Under the pieces are notes generated by a model that was given only the letters and a program-made list of their open reading frames with translations, had not been told where the DNA came from and made no database searches. From contig JAQFVV010006341.1 of NCBI GenBank assembly GCA_028023455.1, forward strand, positions 868,001 through 932,000: a stretch of 64,000 bases of DNA, in the 5' to 3' direction. Positions 10,430 to 22,752 of the stretch are shown one piece after another. This stretch comes from Epiperipatus broadwayi. Lineage: Eukaryota > Onychophora > Udeonychophora > Euonychophora > Peripatidae. Every line of letters starts with the position of its first letter. Within the stretch, counting starts at the first letter, position 1. Made by a program: the position numbers and the translations under genes.

Positions 10430-10785
10430 GCATCACATGATCACCATCTCTTATACAAGCACATAATTGTTTATAAACAAGGCAAAACTCTCCATACAAT
10501 AGTCCCATCCTGTGACAAACAGAGTAATCAATGGATGCCAGAAGGCTTGTGCAAAAAAAAATCCCTATCTAGGGCCTACTCATCCAATATCCTGAGATCT
10601 AGGTGCAGTGCTCTCAGATTCAAGGCCCCTTACTGATGAAGGCTGCAAGCCAGACACTAGTCTGGGGATATTGGATGAGTAGGCACTAGATAGGGATTTT
10701 ATGCACAAGCCTTCTGGCATCCATTGATTACTCTGGCTTGCACTGAGTGGCACTACATATAGAGAGTTGTGCTTGTTTTAATAAG
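10430..10785. repeat. Family A inverted dimer, junction near predicted ribozyme cleavage site
   Basis: The antisense part (about 10430-10590) stops at CATCCAATATCC, about three bases from the site where the hammerhead-like motif would cut on the opposite strand. The sense part (about 10591-10785) then begins at TGAGATCTAGGTGCAGTG. The sense motif here reads CTGATGA but has GACA instead of GAAA, so it should be inactive. Confidence 0.75.
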
Positions 10786-11839
10786 GGTCTCTGAGCAAAA
10801 GTGATCTATTTAAAATGCAGTCTCCTTAAAAGTGGAATCTTATACAGTATAAGATAATCTCCTTATGAATGATGAATATTATTGCTATCAAAAACAGTTT
10901 TTGTATTTAAAAAGATAAAACAGACCTGTTTGTAATCGCCTGCTGCAAACAAGTCTCCAACAGTCCCTCCAAGAACAATGAAGGAAGAGAAAGTACTCAC
11001 CAACCTTATAATTGCAGGATAATGGGGCTCAAAAAAGTATTTTCCATCTTTATTTTACCCTCTAACTGAGAATGTGTAGATAAATATTTACTAACAATTG
11101 TCAGAATGAAAAATCCCAAGCCTATTGAAAAGAATTTCATTTGATCCAGATTCAAACCCAGTCACAATCACGGCAGACATTTTTTTCATAATGAATAAAC
11201 AATTGTAAAATATATAATAAAATGTACAATATATATATATGTAATACGTATAAATAAATGTCTGTACATTTGTCATTTATTTATCCATCTTAACATAAAT
11301 CATCGGATCTGACATAGGATTCTCAGCTTCTCTAAGTATTTTGTAAACAGATTTATTACAAAGGTATGCAAATGTGACCGAAGTTTTTAGAATAGGCATT
11401 TTGTTGTAGCCAAAATTCTAGTGGTTATCAAAGCCAATGGAAAGAATCGTAAAGCAAAAGCACCATTTAACTTCTCTAGTTTACTTTTAACAATTGAGTT
11501 GATAGCAGTAATGTATTGCCTTCTGATCTTCGTCATTAAGAATTTTTTTAGCTATTTTTATGTCTTTTTTACTTGGGTAAATTAATGATTTGAAAATTAA
11601 CTCTAAGCCAACTTGTTAGTCAAATGCACTCACAGTTAATAATTGATTGGAGTTATTCAAATATATATTTGCGTCCTAGTGTCAGGGCTTTAAAGCTATT
11701 ACGAGCAAATTGGTTTTAGTTCAAAACCTTGTAATATTTGAAACTTTTAAATTACTATTTAGCCAACATTTCCCCAAAGTAGAAAAAAAAAAAAAAAGTT
11801 ATTTGATTTAATCGCAATAATGGCTGCCGGAAATGTTTA

Positions 11840-11900
11840 TTCAATTCAATTCTCACCGATGAAGGCCAATAGCCAGAATCACGTAATGTTTATTAATTTA
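11840..11900 (+). repeat. Relict fragment of the A/B repeat family
   Basis: TCTCACCGATGAAGGCCAATAGCCAGAA is the hammerhead-like segment of the A/B families, and ATCACGTAATGTTTATT matches the family tail GATCAYGTGATGTTTATT. The stretch between the two is missing. The first core base pair is mutated (CCGATGA). Confidence 0.45.
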
Positions 11901-11962
11901 ATAAACTTTTTCAAAAACAAAATATGAGAATCAAAAATTGAATCGAGGATAGTATTTCCCAT

Positions 11963-12070
11963 ATTTTTTTTTTCATATGTCATAGCATCGGCCGGGACGC
12001 GAACCCACAACCGTCTGCAATCAACTACTTGCTTGCAAGGCAGCTGCGATTACCTCTCGGCTAACAACGC
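11963..12070 (-). mobile_element. tRNA-derived SINE
   Basis: On the minus strand this reads GCGTTGTTAGCCGAGAGGTA (tRNA acceptor strand and Pol III A box), an anticodon-like CTTGCAA loop, and GGGTTCGCGTCCCGGCCGATGC (B box, T arm and acceptor 3' strand). TATGACATATG and an A-run follow. The acceptor strands still largely pair. A second copy at 31873-31941 shares the post-tRNA sequence and A tail, which shows a transposed SINE and not a lone tRNA gene. Its head is probably from a tRNA with a long variable region, but the isotype cannot be assigned safely. Confidence 0.75.
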
Positions 12071-13099
12071 TTGACTTGAAATTACAAAAACCAACAAATC
12101 TACCTATTACATTAAATTTTAACTTTTTGTTTTCTAATGGAATTTTTCTTTTCCATTTTAATAAAAATATAAAATTATTAAATGATTAAAAGTTTTTTAA
12201 AATTCATTTTTGGACTTTAAATCCTAGATTTTATGTGCTTGGGGGTGTGTCTTGCCATTTATTAGACAATTGTGTTTGGGATCCTTTTCTAAAAAAAGTT
12301 TAAATAGCTCATGTTTTTATCATAATAGAATACTCTTTTCTTCGGTCTCAATCTATAGGAACTCTATTGCAATCTTTTATCTGGTTATTTACTTTCTTCT
12401 CGTCCCCCTCCCCCGTTTCCTCTTGGCAACAAAAAGTAACTTAATCTTTTAGATTAAAAATTTAATTTAAAGTATCTTATTACTAAAATAAAATAATTTC
12501 TGCATTCGTATGTATAAAATTTAAATAAAAATATAAAATAACTCTTACTATATACATTCCATCTCCATTGTCCCTTATAAATATTTAAAAAAATTAATAG
12601 AAAAGTAGTTTATTATGATGCCATTAAAAATTAATGTCTTAAATAATTTCAGAATAAGTAATTAACAACTCTTGGGATAAATAGCGTAAGAAAAGAAAAA
12701 TGGAAATATTCATTTTCAATAAATGAAACAAAATAAACAATTTGCTACTATTATAGCATTTTTTAAATTTGGTTTAATGAGTCTTCGCCTGCCCTATCGC
12801 CATAACTTCTTAATTTTGAATTAGTAATTTTAAACTGCTGCTTAATTCGATTTTTTTTCTGTTCCTAATAAAATCAAACAAATTTTATTATGTCACGAAA
12901 ATATATCCTTAAAAGGAAATAGTTTTGTTTTTAATTATAAAACTTCCGTTAATGTTTGAAATATTTCACTGTGTAACTTGCAAAAAGTTTACTGTATAGA
13001 GAAATGGTGCTAATCAGAATTTTTTAAAATTTAATAATAGAATTCTGATATGAATCCCAAGTTTAAAGCGATTGGTGTGGTTTCATGGTTTTTATTGCA

Positions 13100-13612
13100 G
13101 TTTCTAGAAAACCAACATCACATGACCACATATGTTTCTAAGAGGAGAGCCATCTGTTGTAAACTTGAATAATCAGTGGATACTATATAGTACAGTGCTA
13201 TAAAATTCCCATCTCCAGACTGGGTTTTTGCCTTTGACAATGAAGACTAGGATTTAAAATCAGAACTAATGAATTATACATCTAGAAACATACTCTTTTG
13301 TACTATTGAAACTAAACTCACTTTGTATAGCCATATAGTGATCGACTTGGCATTGAATCTATATAACTACATGAGTGAATTAGCATGGGGGATTTAAAAT
13401 CTTTGTGGTTTTTAAAATTTCATGTTATTAACTTAAATAGAAGAAGTTTAGGTGGTTGGTAGATGAATAAATGCATTAATTCCAGCTTTGAATTCTATTC
13501 TTCACTGATGAAAGCAAAAGCCAGAAATCAGTCAATGGGGATTTTATAGTGCTATACCATCCTGCGTACACTAATAATTCAAATTTATAGGAGATGGCAT
13601 CAGAATAGAATG
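13100..13612. repeat. Family B inverted pair
   Basis: An antisense segment (about 13100-13345) faces a sense segment (about 13430-13612). Matching pieces include the CACTAATAATTCAAATTTATAGGAGATGGC-type outer end, the GCTATAAAATCCC segment and the AATGCATTAATTCCAGCTTT segment. The sense copy has a hammerhead-like run at 13495-13543: TCTTCA, CTGATGA, AGC-AAAA-GC, GAAAT, GTC and TGGGGA, but with two extra bases after GTC and weak stem II pairing. I see no TSD. Confidence 0.6.
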
Positions 13613-13999
13613 AAGAAAACTGCTCTTACGAAATTCCTAGCATATCTCAACGCTAATGGTGTTCAAATTGCAAATTGATATCAGTCTAACATTCATTTTT
13701 ATAAATGAAATAAGTTCCAAATATTTTATATTACTCCTTCCACTAACTATGCTCATAATTTGGGATTAGAATTCAAATAGAATTTTGGAACTGTTATAAG
13801 TATCTAAGCATTTTTAAGGAAGTGTAAAAAAAAATTCCAAATGGCTTACTTATAGCTGATTTGATTAATCATTAAGTTACAAGTTGATAAAAAGGCATCT
13901 GGCTGTTTTTAGCTGGAAAATAAAAAAATCCAAAGTTAATCTTAGTGTTGATATCCTAACCATAATGCAGCCTGATGGTGAACATGTCAATATCCTATG

Positions 14000-16409
14000 C
14001 AGTAGATTACTATTTTACTTTGCTTAATTTAATATAATATTGATGTGAAATATATGTTAGCCATTTTATTATGAAAGTGTTTAAATTATAAATTTTTCAA
14101 TTATCAGTATTTCATGAGAAAACAAATATCTATTAATTTTTTTCTAAATGATAATCTAAACATAGTGTCTGTACTTATTTTAAATGGATTCTATTTATGA
14201 CAATCTTAAGCTACCTCATTTCTTTAGCATCATTTGTGTTTTAACTACAATGAGTAAAATTATTAGAAGTTCAATATCAGTATTACCAGAGGATAGAAAC
14301 TGATTCATTATGAAGTTTTTTCAGTTGGCTTCAGGTAATTAATAACAGCTCATTTCAATTGGACATTTAAGTTAGCATTTCATTGACTTTTCTATTTTTA
14401 TATTAAAGGTGTATTAGTAAATTTATCTCATCTGCAAAATAATTTTAAATCTAGTACTTGTTTAAAATGTATCAGTTTTTAAAAAATACTTTAGGCTACT
14501 TAACAAATAGTTTTTATAATGCTTCTTACTATATAAGACTTACACATACTCTGATGTTCTAGCACCAATGTGTCAGCTGATTGTAATAATATCATTCGAT
14601 TGATTAGACTGAACCCCCCCCCTCTAAATATCTGTTATGACATCTCTTTTTTGGAAGCCAGTATAATTATTATTATTTAGAAAATTATTTCTGAAAAAAT
14701 CTGAAATATAGTCAAAAATGTTCACAAAAGAATCACTAAAATATTTTACTTATTAGTTTTTTGTAAATAATTTTTTTTAAAACTTATCTTGACCAGAAAT
14801 GGACCTAAGAATTTTCTGCTCACCAGCCATTGATTCCTACCACGAGTTTAATCAAGTACTAATTCTACAATATTTTCCTGCTACCGGTAGAGAAATAAAA
14901 TATTTAATCGTGCTATTTTGCTAGACATTCCTGTTTAGAATCTGAGATCATCATTCTAAATAAGTTCCCAGTTAAAAACTTCATCTAGAAGAAAAAAGAT
15001 ACATACAATTCATGATGCTTCACTGTTAAATAAAATTAATGTAATTCTTTAAAGATGATGATAGCAGGTTATACTATAATAGTCTGACAAAACTGTTTTG
15101 AGTAATCAAAATCAATTGGCTTCCATAGGCATAAATTATTACAGCTTTCATTAGGCTGTGAGAAGCAATATTTGTTTTTAACTCCGGTTTTCTTATGGTG
15201 AATCATTGATTATAGGTTGCAATGGGATGGTGAGAATATATGAAAATGTACCACCAGGATATATGATTGTTACCAAACAAATTATTTCACAGAATGGATT
15301 CACTCTGAATAAATAAATAATGAAACCTACCAAACTTGTGAATCAACACTTAAATAACACTTTGACTCTTCACAAATATTGTCCTAATTCGAAATTAAGT
15401 GGCCCATTTCTATTTTTTTTTTTATATTAATAGCAAGAGAAAATGAAAAATTGATATTTTCTACAAGTAATATCAAAAGATCAGCCTCCTTGAGATATAC
15501 CGCTTTGGTTCACTTCATGTAGATTCGCTGTTGGAAATTAATTTTTTAATCAAATATTTAAATTCATTAAGAGAATTTGATGGTCTGCAGTTCAGCATAT
15601 ATTTGGATATGAAATATTTATCTTTACCATTGATTTAACTTAAATGTTTTTCATTTAATACTATTTATTTTTGAACTAGATGCCATTATCTTGCAAATTG
15701 TGTCATAGTAAATGAGGAAGCAAAACTATTTGTTTTATTCCTGACTGTATCTGGTAGCCTATATGTGGATGTCACCTAACTCTAGTATTTTTGCAGTAAA
15801 ACATAATACATTTAACACTTAAGTTTATTATTCCATCCTAGAAGTAATACATCTGAATAATTAATTATAATTAAATAATTTGTTATAAACATTGAAATAG
15901 ATCTTACATTTCTGATACAAAGTTGCTTAGAATCTTTCATGTGTGCGTAATTTACTGTTCATAATCATTTATTAATATTTATACCTACAAATTTTCTATG
16001 TTATAAAACAACTGTGTTAGTTTCCTTTTTATTTTTAAGATTTTTTTAATGAATTAAAGTTTGTGTATGAGGTAGTTTTTAATGCTGAATAAAATAAAAT
16101 TGTATTTTAATATTTCTTTTTTATTTTATTTATCTTACGTGCTACAATTAAATAAATTTCTTTATGACATAAATACTTTGATGTTAAGTAGTTAATTTGT
16201 TATTAATAAAAGTGCTTCATTAATTCGTTCTATTTATTTTATTCCAAAGTCATCTATGTATTAATAGTTTGAGCAAACAATAGGTGGTTCTGCGTTTCTA
16301 TAAATAGAATGAATTATTGTTCATAATGCAGATGTTGAAAATGAACAGTCAAAACTATGTGATGCCATCTTTGGTTTAATCACTAAAATTCAAATTGATT
16401 TCATTTTAG
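14000..16409. other. GXYLT intron, right end, no feature seen
   Basis: AT-rich DNA with short homopolymer runs. No repeat family described here recurs in it and no open frame is of note. Confidence 0.5.
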
Positions 16410-16582
16410 ATAAATTATATATTTATCCTTGTGAATGGAATTTTCGTCCAGACCATTGCGTGTACATGAGTGTTTGTAAAACAGCAGAACAGTATGGTGT
16501 TTCAATTCTTCATGGTAACCGGGGTGTCTTTCATAATGATATGCAGCCAGCCTTTAGAGCTATTTATAATGTTTTGGAAAAA
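16410..16582 (+). CDS. GXYLT: Glucoside xylosyltransferase, internal exon ([10 protein letters not shown] / ILHGNRG)
   Basis: The acceptor is TTTTAG at 16404-16409 and the donor is GTAAGT at 16583. The exon enters in phase 1, completing an Asp codon with the G left by the previous exon, and leaves in phase 0. It encodes [30 protein letters not shown] and QPAFRAIY. The HGNRG segment is the C-terminal nucleotide-sugar-binding His-Gly motif of the GT8 fold, and the paired cysteines match family members. The frame is open throughout. It lies between two repeat-rich introns of 9.9 and 5.2 kb. Confidence 0.93.
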
Positions 16583-18007
16583 GTAAGTTCCATTTTGTAT
16601 TAGCATTCTGAATTATTGTTTTTAGAAATTTGTATTATCTCTCCTTATATTCTTTTGGCTATTTAGCTTTTTCTAATGAAATAATAATAATTTAATATAT
16701 ATAATATTTATTTTTAGAAAGCACCCATGTACACAGTTTATATCAATTTATAACTAGCTTTAGTGAATATAAAGTTTTAACATGTATATGTTATTAATGA
16801 AACGTATATAGTCAAATAACTTTTTAGTCAATGCACACACACAATGTTGTTATTGGAAACAATATCCATATATGGCAATATTAAGTAAGTTATACGTTAA
16901 ACTTGAAAACTATGCTAATACTGATTGATAGTAGTTTGAACTATCCAGCTAAGATTTGTAACACTATTCCATAAATGTTGTTGAACAATGTTTTGACATT
17001 TCTATATAACACTGATAATGATTATCAAATATTGCAATATATGATAATAATTAAAAATTAACATTTTGACAATATAAGGCTGTCTTCAATGCTCACAATA
17101 ATCAGTTTAATTGTTCTCTGTTAGTGGCTCTTAATTGGTTTTCCTCTATTTTGAGCTTATTACAAATGTTCTGAAAAATTAGAAAATTGTATCAGTAAAA
17201 TAAAATGGCATAACTGGGAAACAATAGTTGAGCCAACTATAACATATGTAGTTTATAATGCAAATAGTTTGCATTTTCAAATGGAAATACCTAAACCATC
17301 TATTTATACAATTATAACTTTTACCAAAATCTGCTTTTGCCATTTATATATATATGGTTTTTATGGTACATTAAAATATTCTAAATGGTGAAAATTTTAA
17401 GTCAAATTTTTATATCTTAAATCAGATAAAGTATCTTTTTTATTATTAATTAATATTTTCAGTTTTTAGTTAAATGTTTCGATTATCACTTAAAAATTTT
17501 TTTACATTAGAAATAATTATCGTTCTTTAGATTCAATGTACCACATACTAAGTTGTTGCCCTACCTTATGGACTGATGCTTTTTCACCGGACTTTAAGTC
17601 AACTCATTGTTATTTGCTAACTTTTTCAGGGATTCCTTACTATTATTTGCTGGACCACTTTTATTTTGTTTGCCCTCTGGTGCAATAAATATACCTTTAT
17701 ATATGACCAAGACTCCTAAGAGTATCTAAACATATTAATTAGAGATCATGATCAAAGGTCTTTGTTGGATTATATCATCAGAATTGGGCAGCTTTCTCAC
17801 TCTCAAACAATGCTAATATTTTGCTAAGTTTTGTAAAGTTTATTCATTGAATTTATATGGAAAAAATACTATGTCACATTTTTTTTTATCGCCTGCTATA
17901 TATTACCATTATAAAGTCCAATAAAGTTACTGTTGAAAAATACATTTAGACCCGATATTGTTGAAATCTTTTAAAAGATGTCCAAGCTCTAATATCATGT
18001 TAAAATT

Positions 18008-19048
18008 CATCATCATCAACCATTATCAATCCATTGCAGGATGGTCTCTCCAAGTTCAATTCATCTTTTCCTATCTTTCGCTTCTCTTCTCCACATCACC
18101 CCTGCACATTTTCTTATTTCATCCACCCATCTCACATGTGGTCTCTTTCTGGGTCTTTTACAATCTCTTGGAATCCAATTTAAAATTTCAATTGTGCATC
18201 TGTTATCATCTCTTCTAACAATATGTCCAGCCCAACTCCACTTCAGTCTTTTAATTTTTTCATTGAGGTCAGTAACACCTGTTTGTTCTCTTACCCATAC
18301 ATTGCGTTTTCGATCCCTTTTTGTTATTCCCAACGTATCTCTCCATACTTCTTTGAGTGGTCTGAAGTCTCTGTATTGCTCTTCTATTAAGTGTCCAAGT
18401 CTCAGATCCATAAGTAAGAACTGGCAAAACACATTTATTAAAAACCTTCCTTTTCAAACACATAGGCATATTTCCTTTTAGTATCAAGTTATTTCTACCA
18501 AAAGCACTCCAACCAAGTTTAATTCTATGATTAATTTCATCCATTATATTTCCATCTGTATTAATAATCTGACCAAGGTATTTGTAACTGTTAACTTCTA
18601 ACTCATCATAATCAATCTTTATTTTCATATTTTGAAAATCTATTAAACATTACTTTAGTCTTTTTAACGTTTATTTTTAGTCCTACTTTCATCTGATAAC
18701 TCCTGCAACATTTCCTGTAGCTCTAAAGCATTATTTGCAAAAACAACTACATCATCTGCAAAATCTAAATGACTTAAATAATCTCCATTTACTTTCACTC
18801 CTTTAGCTTCCCATTTTAATCCACAAAATACTTCTTGCAGCACTGCTGTAAAAAGTTTTGGAGATATGGAGTCACCCTGTCTTACACCCTTTTCAATGTT
18901 GATTTTCCTACTATCATTATGTAATCTAATTGTTGCTGTTGCATTTTTATAAACATTCTTCAAAATATGACAATATCCTGGATCTACACCTTGATGATCC
19001 AATGCTTTAATCGCTGAAGAAATGTTTATAGAATCAAATGCCTTTTCA
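18008..19048 (-). mobile_element. RTE-type LINE, 5'-truncated 3' fragment
   Basis: On the minus strand the order is: the 5' break at about 19048, RT palm sequence (KGVRQGDSISP at about 18880, then LDFADDVVVFANN at about 18760), a YKYLGQIINTDGN thumb-side motif at about 18570, and a C-terminal region with SWAGHI, RDDNR and HVRWVDEIRKCAGVMW at about 18080-18260. A (TGA)n tail ends at 18008. Trinucleotide tails and this C-terminus are typical of RTE-like non-LTR elements. The frame is broken at several points, for example around 18650 and between the 119- and 123-residue overlapping frames near 18270-18430. Very similar to 48298-49795. Confidence 0.85.
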
Positions 19049-20537
19049 ATTTTTGTATATAAAAAGATAATTTTTGTTATAAATTTTTTTGCAATGTATT
19101 TATTAATAAAAGATATTTTTAGACTAAGTTGCCTTGTATATTAATTTTGTATTTTGGAACTTGATATGCATATATATATATACCATATTTCCATTTCTGT
19201 TGAGAAAATAGTTCAGAAAAAATTCATTATATTTCTTTTGCCCGTTTGCTGTGGAGATCTCTATTAAAAATACGTAACCAGGATCAGAGTGGACCACCCA
19301 CCATAAATGATGATATATTGTGATAAAAATGGCAGAATGTATTCTTTAAAGAAAGACAGTTGTTGTTTAAGGTTGATCCTGTAGTTTTTTTGTTTTCATT
19401 CATCTGTGTTCTTTAACAGATTTAGTCATTTGGCCTTGTGCTATTCATAGTTTTCAAATCTGATTATTATTTTGTTTTATATATTTGAATTTTTTTTTTT
19501 TAAATTCTAATTTTCTAATGATTCCTTATTTAATAGAATGATTAATCATTCTGGCCATTATGTGGCAGTTGAGTTCCAGAAATGATAGATTGAACTTCGA
19601 TCTAGGAATTTTTTTCCATGGCACAGGGCTAATAAGTTTTAACTTGTCTTCTTGCTTAGAAATAACAAAGTATGTGTGAGTAATCATTGATTGCTTGTGA
19701 GGTCATGTGACATTGAGCATCAGAAGTGATATGTCAAGCTCTAATCAATAGGAGTTTTTAGTTCTTGAATCTCCTGCTTTTTGTGCTAAAATGTCCAATT
19801 CTCTCATAAGCTGTTTCCCAAATTATCTCATTTATCTCTTAATTAAATGTTAGTGTTAATACTTTTATTTTTGTTTCTATCCTGATATACTTTTAATCAA
19901 ATGGTAAATATTATTCTGCCTTAATTTTAATCTGTTTTCATCTGTAATGGCTTTTAAAATTGATCTTTTTAATATACATCTGAACTTTTACTATTTTTTA
20001 TTATTGCTTTATTTTTGTTACTTGTATCACTGCTTTAACTTTTTCAGTTGTCTTTCTTAAAGTATCTCTACTTTTATTTTTCCTGCTGCGACTCAGATTT
20101 TTTTTTTTTTTTTAAAAATATTTGCTATATTCATTTCTTTCATGTTCATTATATAGCATGCTGCATTTTCCCATTGTTAATAACTGTCCTCCCCCCCCCA
20201 TTCTGGGGTCTTCAAGAAATAATCAGTTGAATGCATGCCATGTTATTATTTAAATGTATGATTTCTGTTTTCTTTTTTAAATATTTGCTACTTTTACATT
20301 ATATTTAATATCGCTTTTGAATTCCTTTTTCTGAGACCAAAACAAGTATGTATTTTTTACATTTCCTCCCATTCTTTTATATTAAAATTGTTACCAAATC
20401 CTACAAGATAAGTTTTGTATTCGATAGAGTTCTTTCTATAAAAAATAATAATTTAATACAGAAATTATTTTCTACTGTAAATTGTTCTAACTTCATCATA
20501 TCAACTGTCCAATTTTGTTAAATTTTTATCCCAAAAA

Positions 20538-21210
20538 TGCATGAAATGTCACAAGAGTTATCAGATGAAAGTCAGAAAGGTAGGATTAAAGGCAAATGCT
20601 AAAAAGACTAAAGTAATGTTCAATGGATTTTCTCAAAAGAAGTAAATAAACACTGATAATGATGAGTTAATAACTACAAATAGCTTAATCAGATTATTAC
20701 TACAGATGGAAACATGATGGATGAAATTAATCATAGAATTAAACATGGATGGAGTGCTTTTGGTGAAATAATTTCATATTAAAAGGAAATATGTCTGTTT
20801 GAAAAGGAAAGTTTTTAATAAATGTGTTGGGCACTTAACCGAAGAGCTATACAGACTTCAGATGACCCAAAGAAATATGGAGAGATGTATGTTAGGATTA
20901 ACAGGAAGGGATCAAAAACAAAACACATGGATGAGAGAACAAACAGGTGCTATTAACATCATTGAAAGAATTAAGAAACTAAAGTGGAATTGGTTTTGAA
21001 CATATTACTAGAAGAGATAATAATAGAAGAACAATTCACAAACTAGACTCCAAGAGATTGTAAAAGAACTAGAAAGAGATCACATATGCTATAGATGAAT
21101 GAAGTAAGTAAAGGTGGCGGGGTGATATGGAGAAGAGAGGCTAGAGATTGGAGAGACCTTCATCCTGCAGTGGATTGATAACAGTTGAAAACAATGATGA
21201 TAATACAGAT
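20538..21210 (+). pseudogene. RTE-type LINE 3' fragment, decayed
   Basis: This is the same family as 18008-19048 but on the + strand and older. It starts at EMSQELSDES-like codons (about 20540) just after the FADD box region. It continues through KVFNKC (about 20810), QMTQRNMER and a degenerate KLKWNW..HITRRDNNR stretch, and ends near CAGTGGATTGATAACAGTTG (about 21190). Many indels are present. It and 18008-19048 face opposite ways in the same GXYLT intron. Confidence 0.75.
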
Positions 21211-21739
21211 TGTGCGCATGTTTATTTACATATATTTTAAAAAGTATTTCAGATTTTATTTATTTGTTTAATTTTAATAAGAATTAATTTGTGTTGAATT
21301 ATTTATAATATTATAAAAATCAGTTTTTATCAGTTAAATAGAACACTTCTTTTAAGAATGTTAACTATTTAGGCCTCCAGGGTCAAAGTTAGTTTAAACA
21401 TACCATTTGCTTAGATTTTTTTTTTTTTTAATTTAATGTTTAACTGTTAAATGAAAAATTTAATTTTTAATATATATATTTTAATAACCACAAATCAATT
21501 AGATTTAGTATATTTTTATTCAGCTTTACATTATAATATTCGTAAACTTATAATGACCTTGAGGCTGGTCACTCAGCCATGATAAGGTCATTTTACATAA
21601 ATATTATTGACTCAGCCTTCAAAAGGATAAAACAAGTAATAATTACAATTTTAAAAATATTACTACTTGTCAGTTTAATAGGAACGCATATGTTTATATG
21701 TTATTTTGTTTTCAAAAATTTTTTTTTTGTTTGTTTCAG

Positions 21740-21883
21740 TTTCCTTTCGATGGTGATCCAATCATATGGCTTTTAAAACCCATGAAAGCAGCCTTACTTC
21801 AAACTACAAATACTAATTGTGGCAAACTTCATAGAACATTTACTAAACACTTGGAAAAGGTATTAGATTACAAAATGAAGTAA
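21740..21883 (+). CDS. GXYLT: Glucoside xylosyltransferase, last exon and stop
   Basis: The acceptor is TTTCAG at 21734-21739 and the exon opens in phase 0. It encodes the C-terminal tail beginning FPFDGDPI, followed by NTNCGKLHRTFTKHLEKVL, which resembles the C-terminal Cys-Gly-Lys and Phe-x-Lys region of vertebrate GXYLTs, and ends at TAA (21881-21883). With the three upstream exons it totals 660 nt, which is 219 codons plus stop, so the exon model is arithmetically consistent. The tail after the CGK motif is short and basic. Confidence 0.9.
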   Translation, partial: FPFDGDPIIWLLKPMKAALLQTTNTNCGKLHRTFTKHLEKVLDYKMK

Positions 21884-22390
21884 AATACCAAAGGCATTGA
21901 AAATGTAGACGATGCCATCTGGCAGACTGAAGTAAGCTGATAAAAATCAAGCAAGTATTGTCACAGTTCAAGAGTGATTTGAGAAGGGGGAGGGTTAATC
22001 CTATTATAGTGCCAAATATTGTTGTTTAATTATGTGACAGCCAAACTAAGAATAAGATTTTTTTTAAAAAAAAAGAATTTTTATTTTAATGAAGCCATTT
22101 TTAAAGTGCCATAAAATATCTTGACCATTTTTTTTCTACATTCCATGGTTTCTCTGCTCATTTTCTTATCATAAAAATATTGGTGCTTCAAACTGTATAT
22201 GTTTTTAGTAAAATATTAACATCAGTCATTAAATTGTTTTTATTTATATCAAGAGTAAATAATTCTATAAAGGTATATATATTTAATATTTATGGATTTT
22301 TTAAAATAATAATGTTGTATTATTAATAATATTTTCAAGTAGTTGAAAGTTTATTTATTTAGAACCAAGTGAAGTTATATTGATATAAAA

Positions 22391-22595
22391 AATAAACCAT
22401 TGGTGCAAAGATATTTACTATTAATTAAAACGTGGGGTTGACAGATAATAAAAGAACTTATCATTATTTCCTATATAGGAAATAATAACTGAGAAAGTCT
22501 GTATTTTGAATTATGTATATTTTTAACAAATTTAATTTTTTATCATTACATTTATACACATAAATATACTCTGCATAAGCATTTAAAGCAATAAA
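22391..22595 (+). terminator. Candidate GXYLT polyadenylation signals
   Basis: AATAAA hexamers occur at 22391-22396 and 22590-22595, about 0.5 and 0.7 kb after the GXYLT stop. They lie in AT-rich DNA with no coding potential that I take as 3' UTR. In DNA this AT-rich, AATAAA arises often by chance, so the choice is a guess without transcript data. Confidence 0.3.
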
Positions 22596-22671
22596 AAATT
22601 GATTTGGGTGTCATTTATAATAACAAATTTTTTTTTTCTGATAGTCTAAATAATTTGCTAGTAGAATAAAT

Positions 22672-22752
22672 ATCACACGATCACATCCATTGATTACTCT
22701 GGCTTGCACTGAGTGGCAATACGTTTATAGTTTTGTCTATTTTAGTAGAATA
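22672..22752 (+). repeat. Short family A remnant
   Basis: Contains ATCCATTGATTACTCTGGCT, TGCACTGAGTGGCAATACG and a GTTTTGTCTATTTTA end, the sense outer end of family A. It is preceded by a small antisense-like piece (ATATCACACGATCAC). It lies just downstream of the GXYLT 3' end. Confidence 0.6.

Noticed and set aside
11963-12070. Functional tRNA gene
   Set aside because: D and anticodon stems pair poorly, and a second copy with the same non-tRNA tail and A-run shows it is a SINE.
18041-18481. 146-codon plus-strand frame
   Set aside because: Antisense shadow of the RTE LINE C-terminal coding region on the minus strand.
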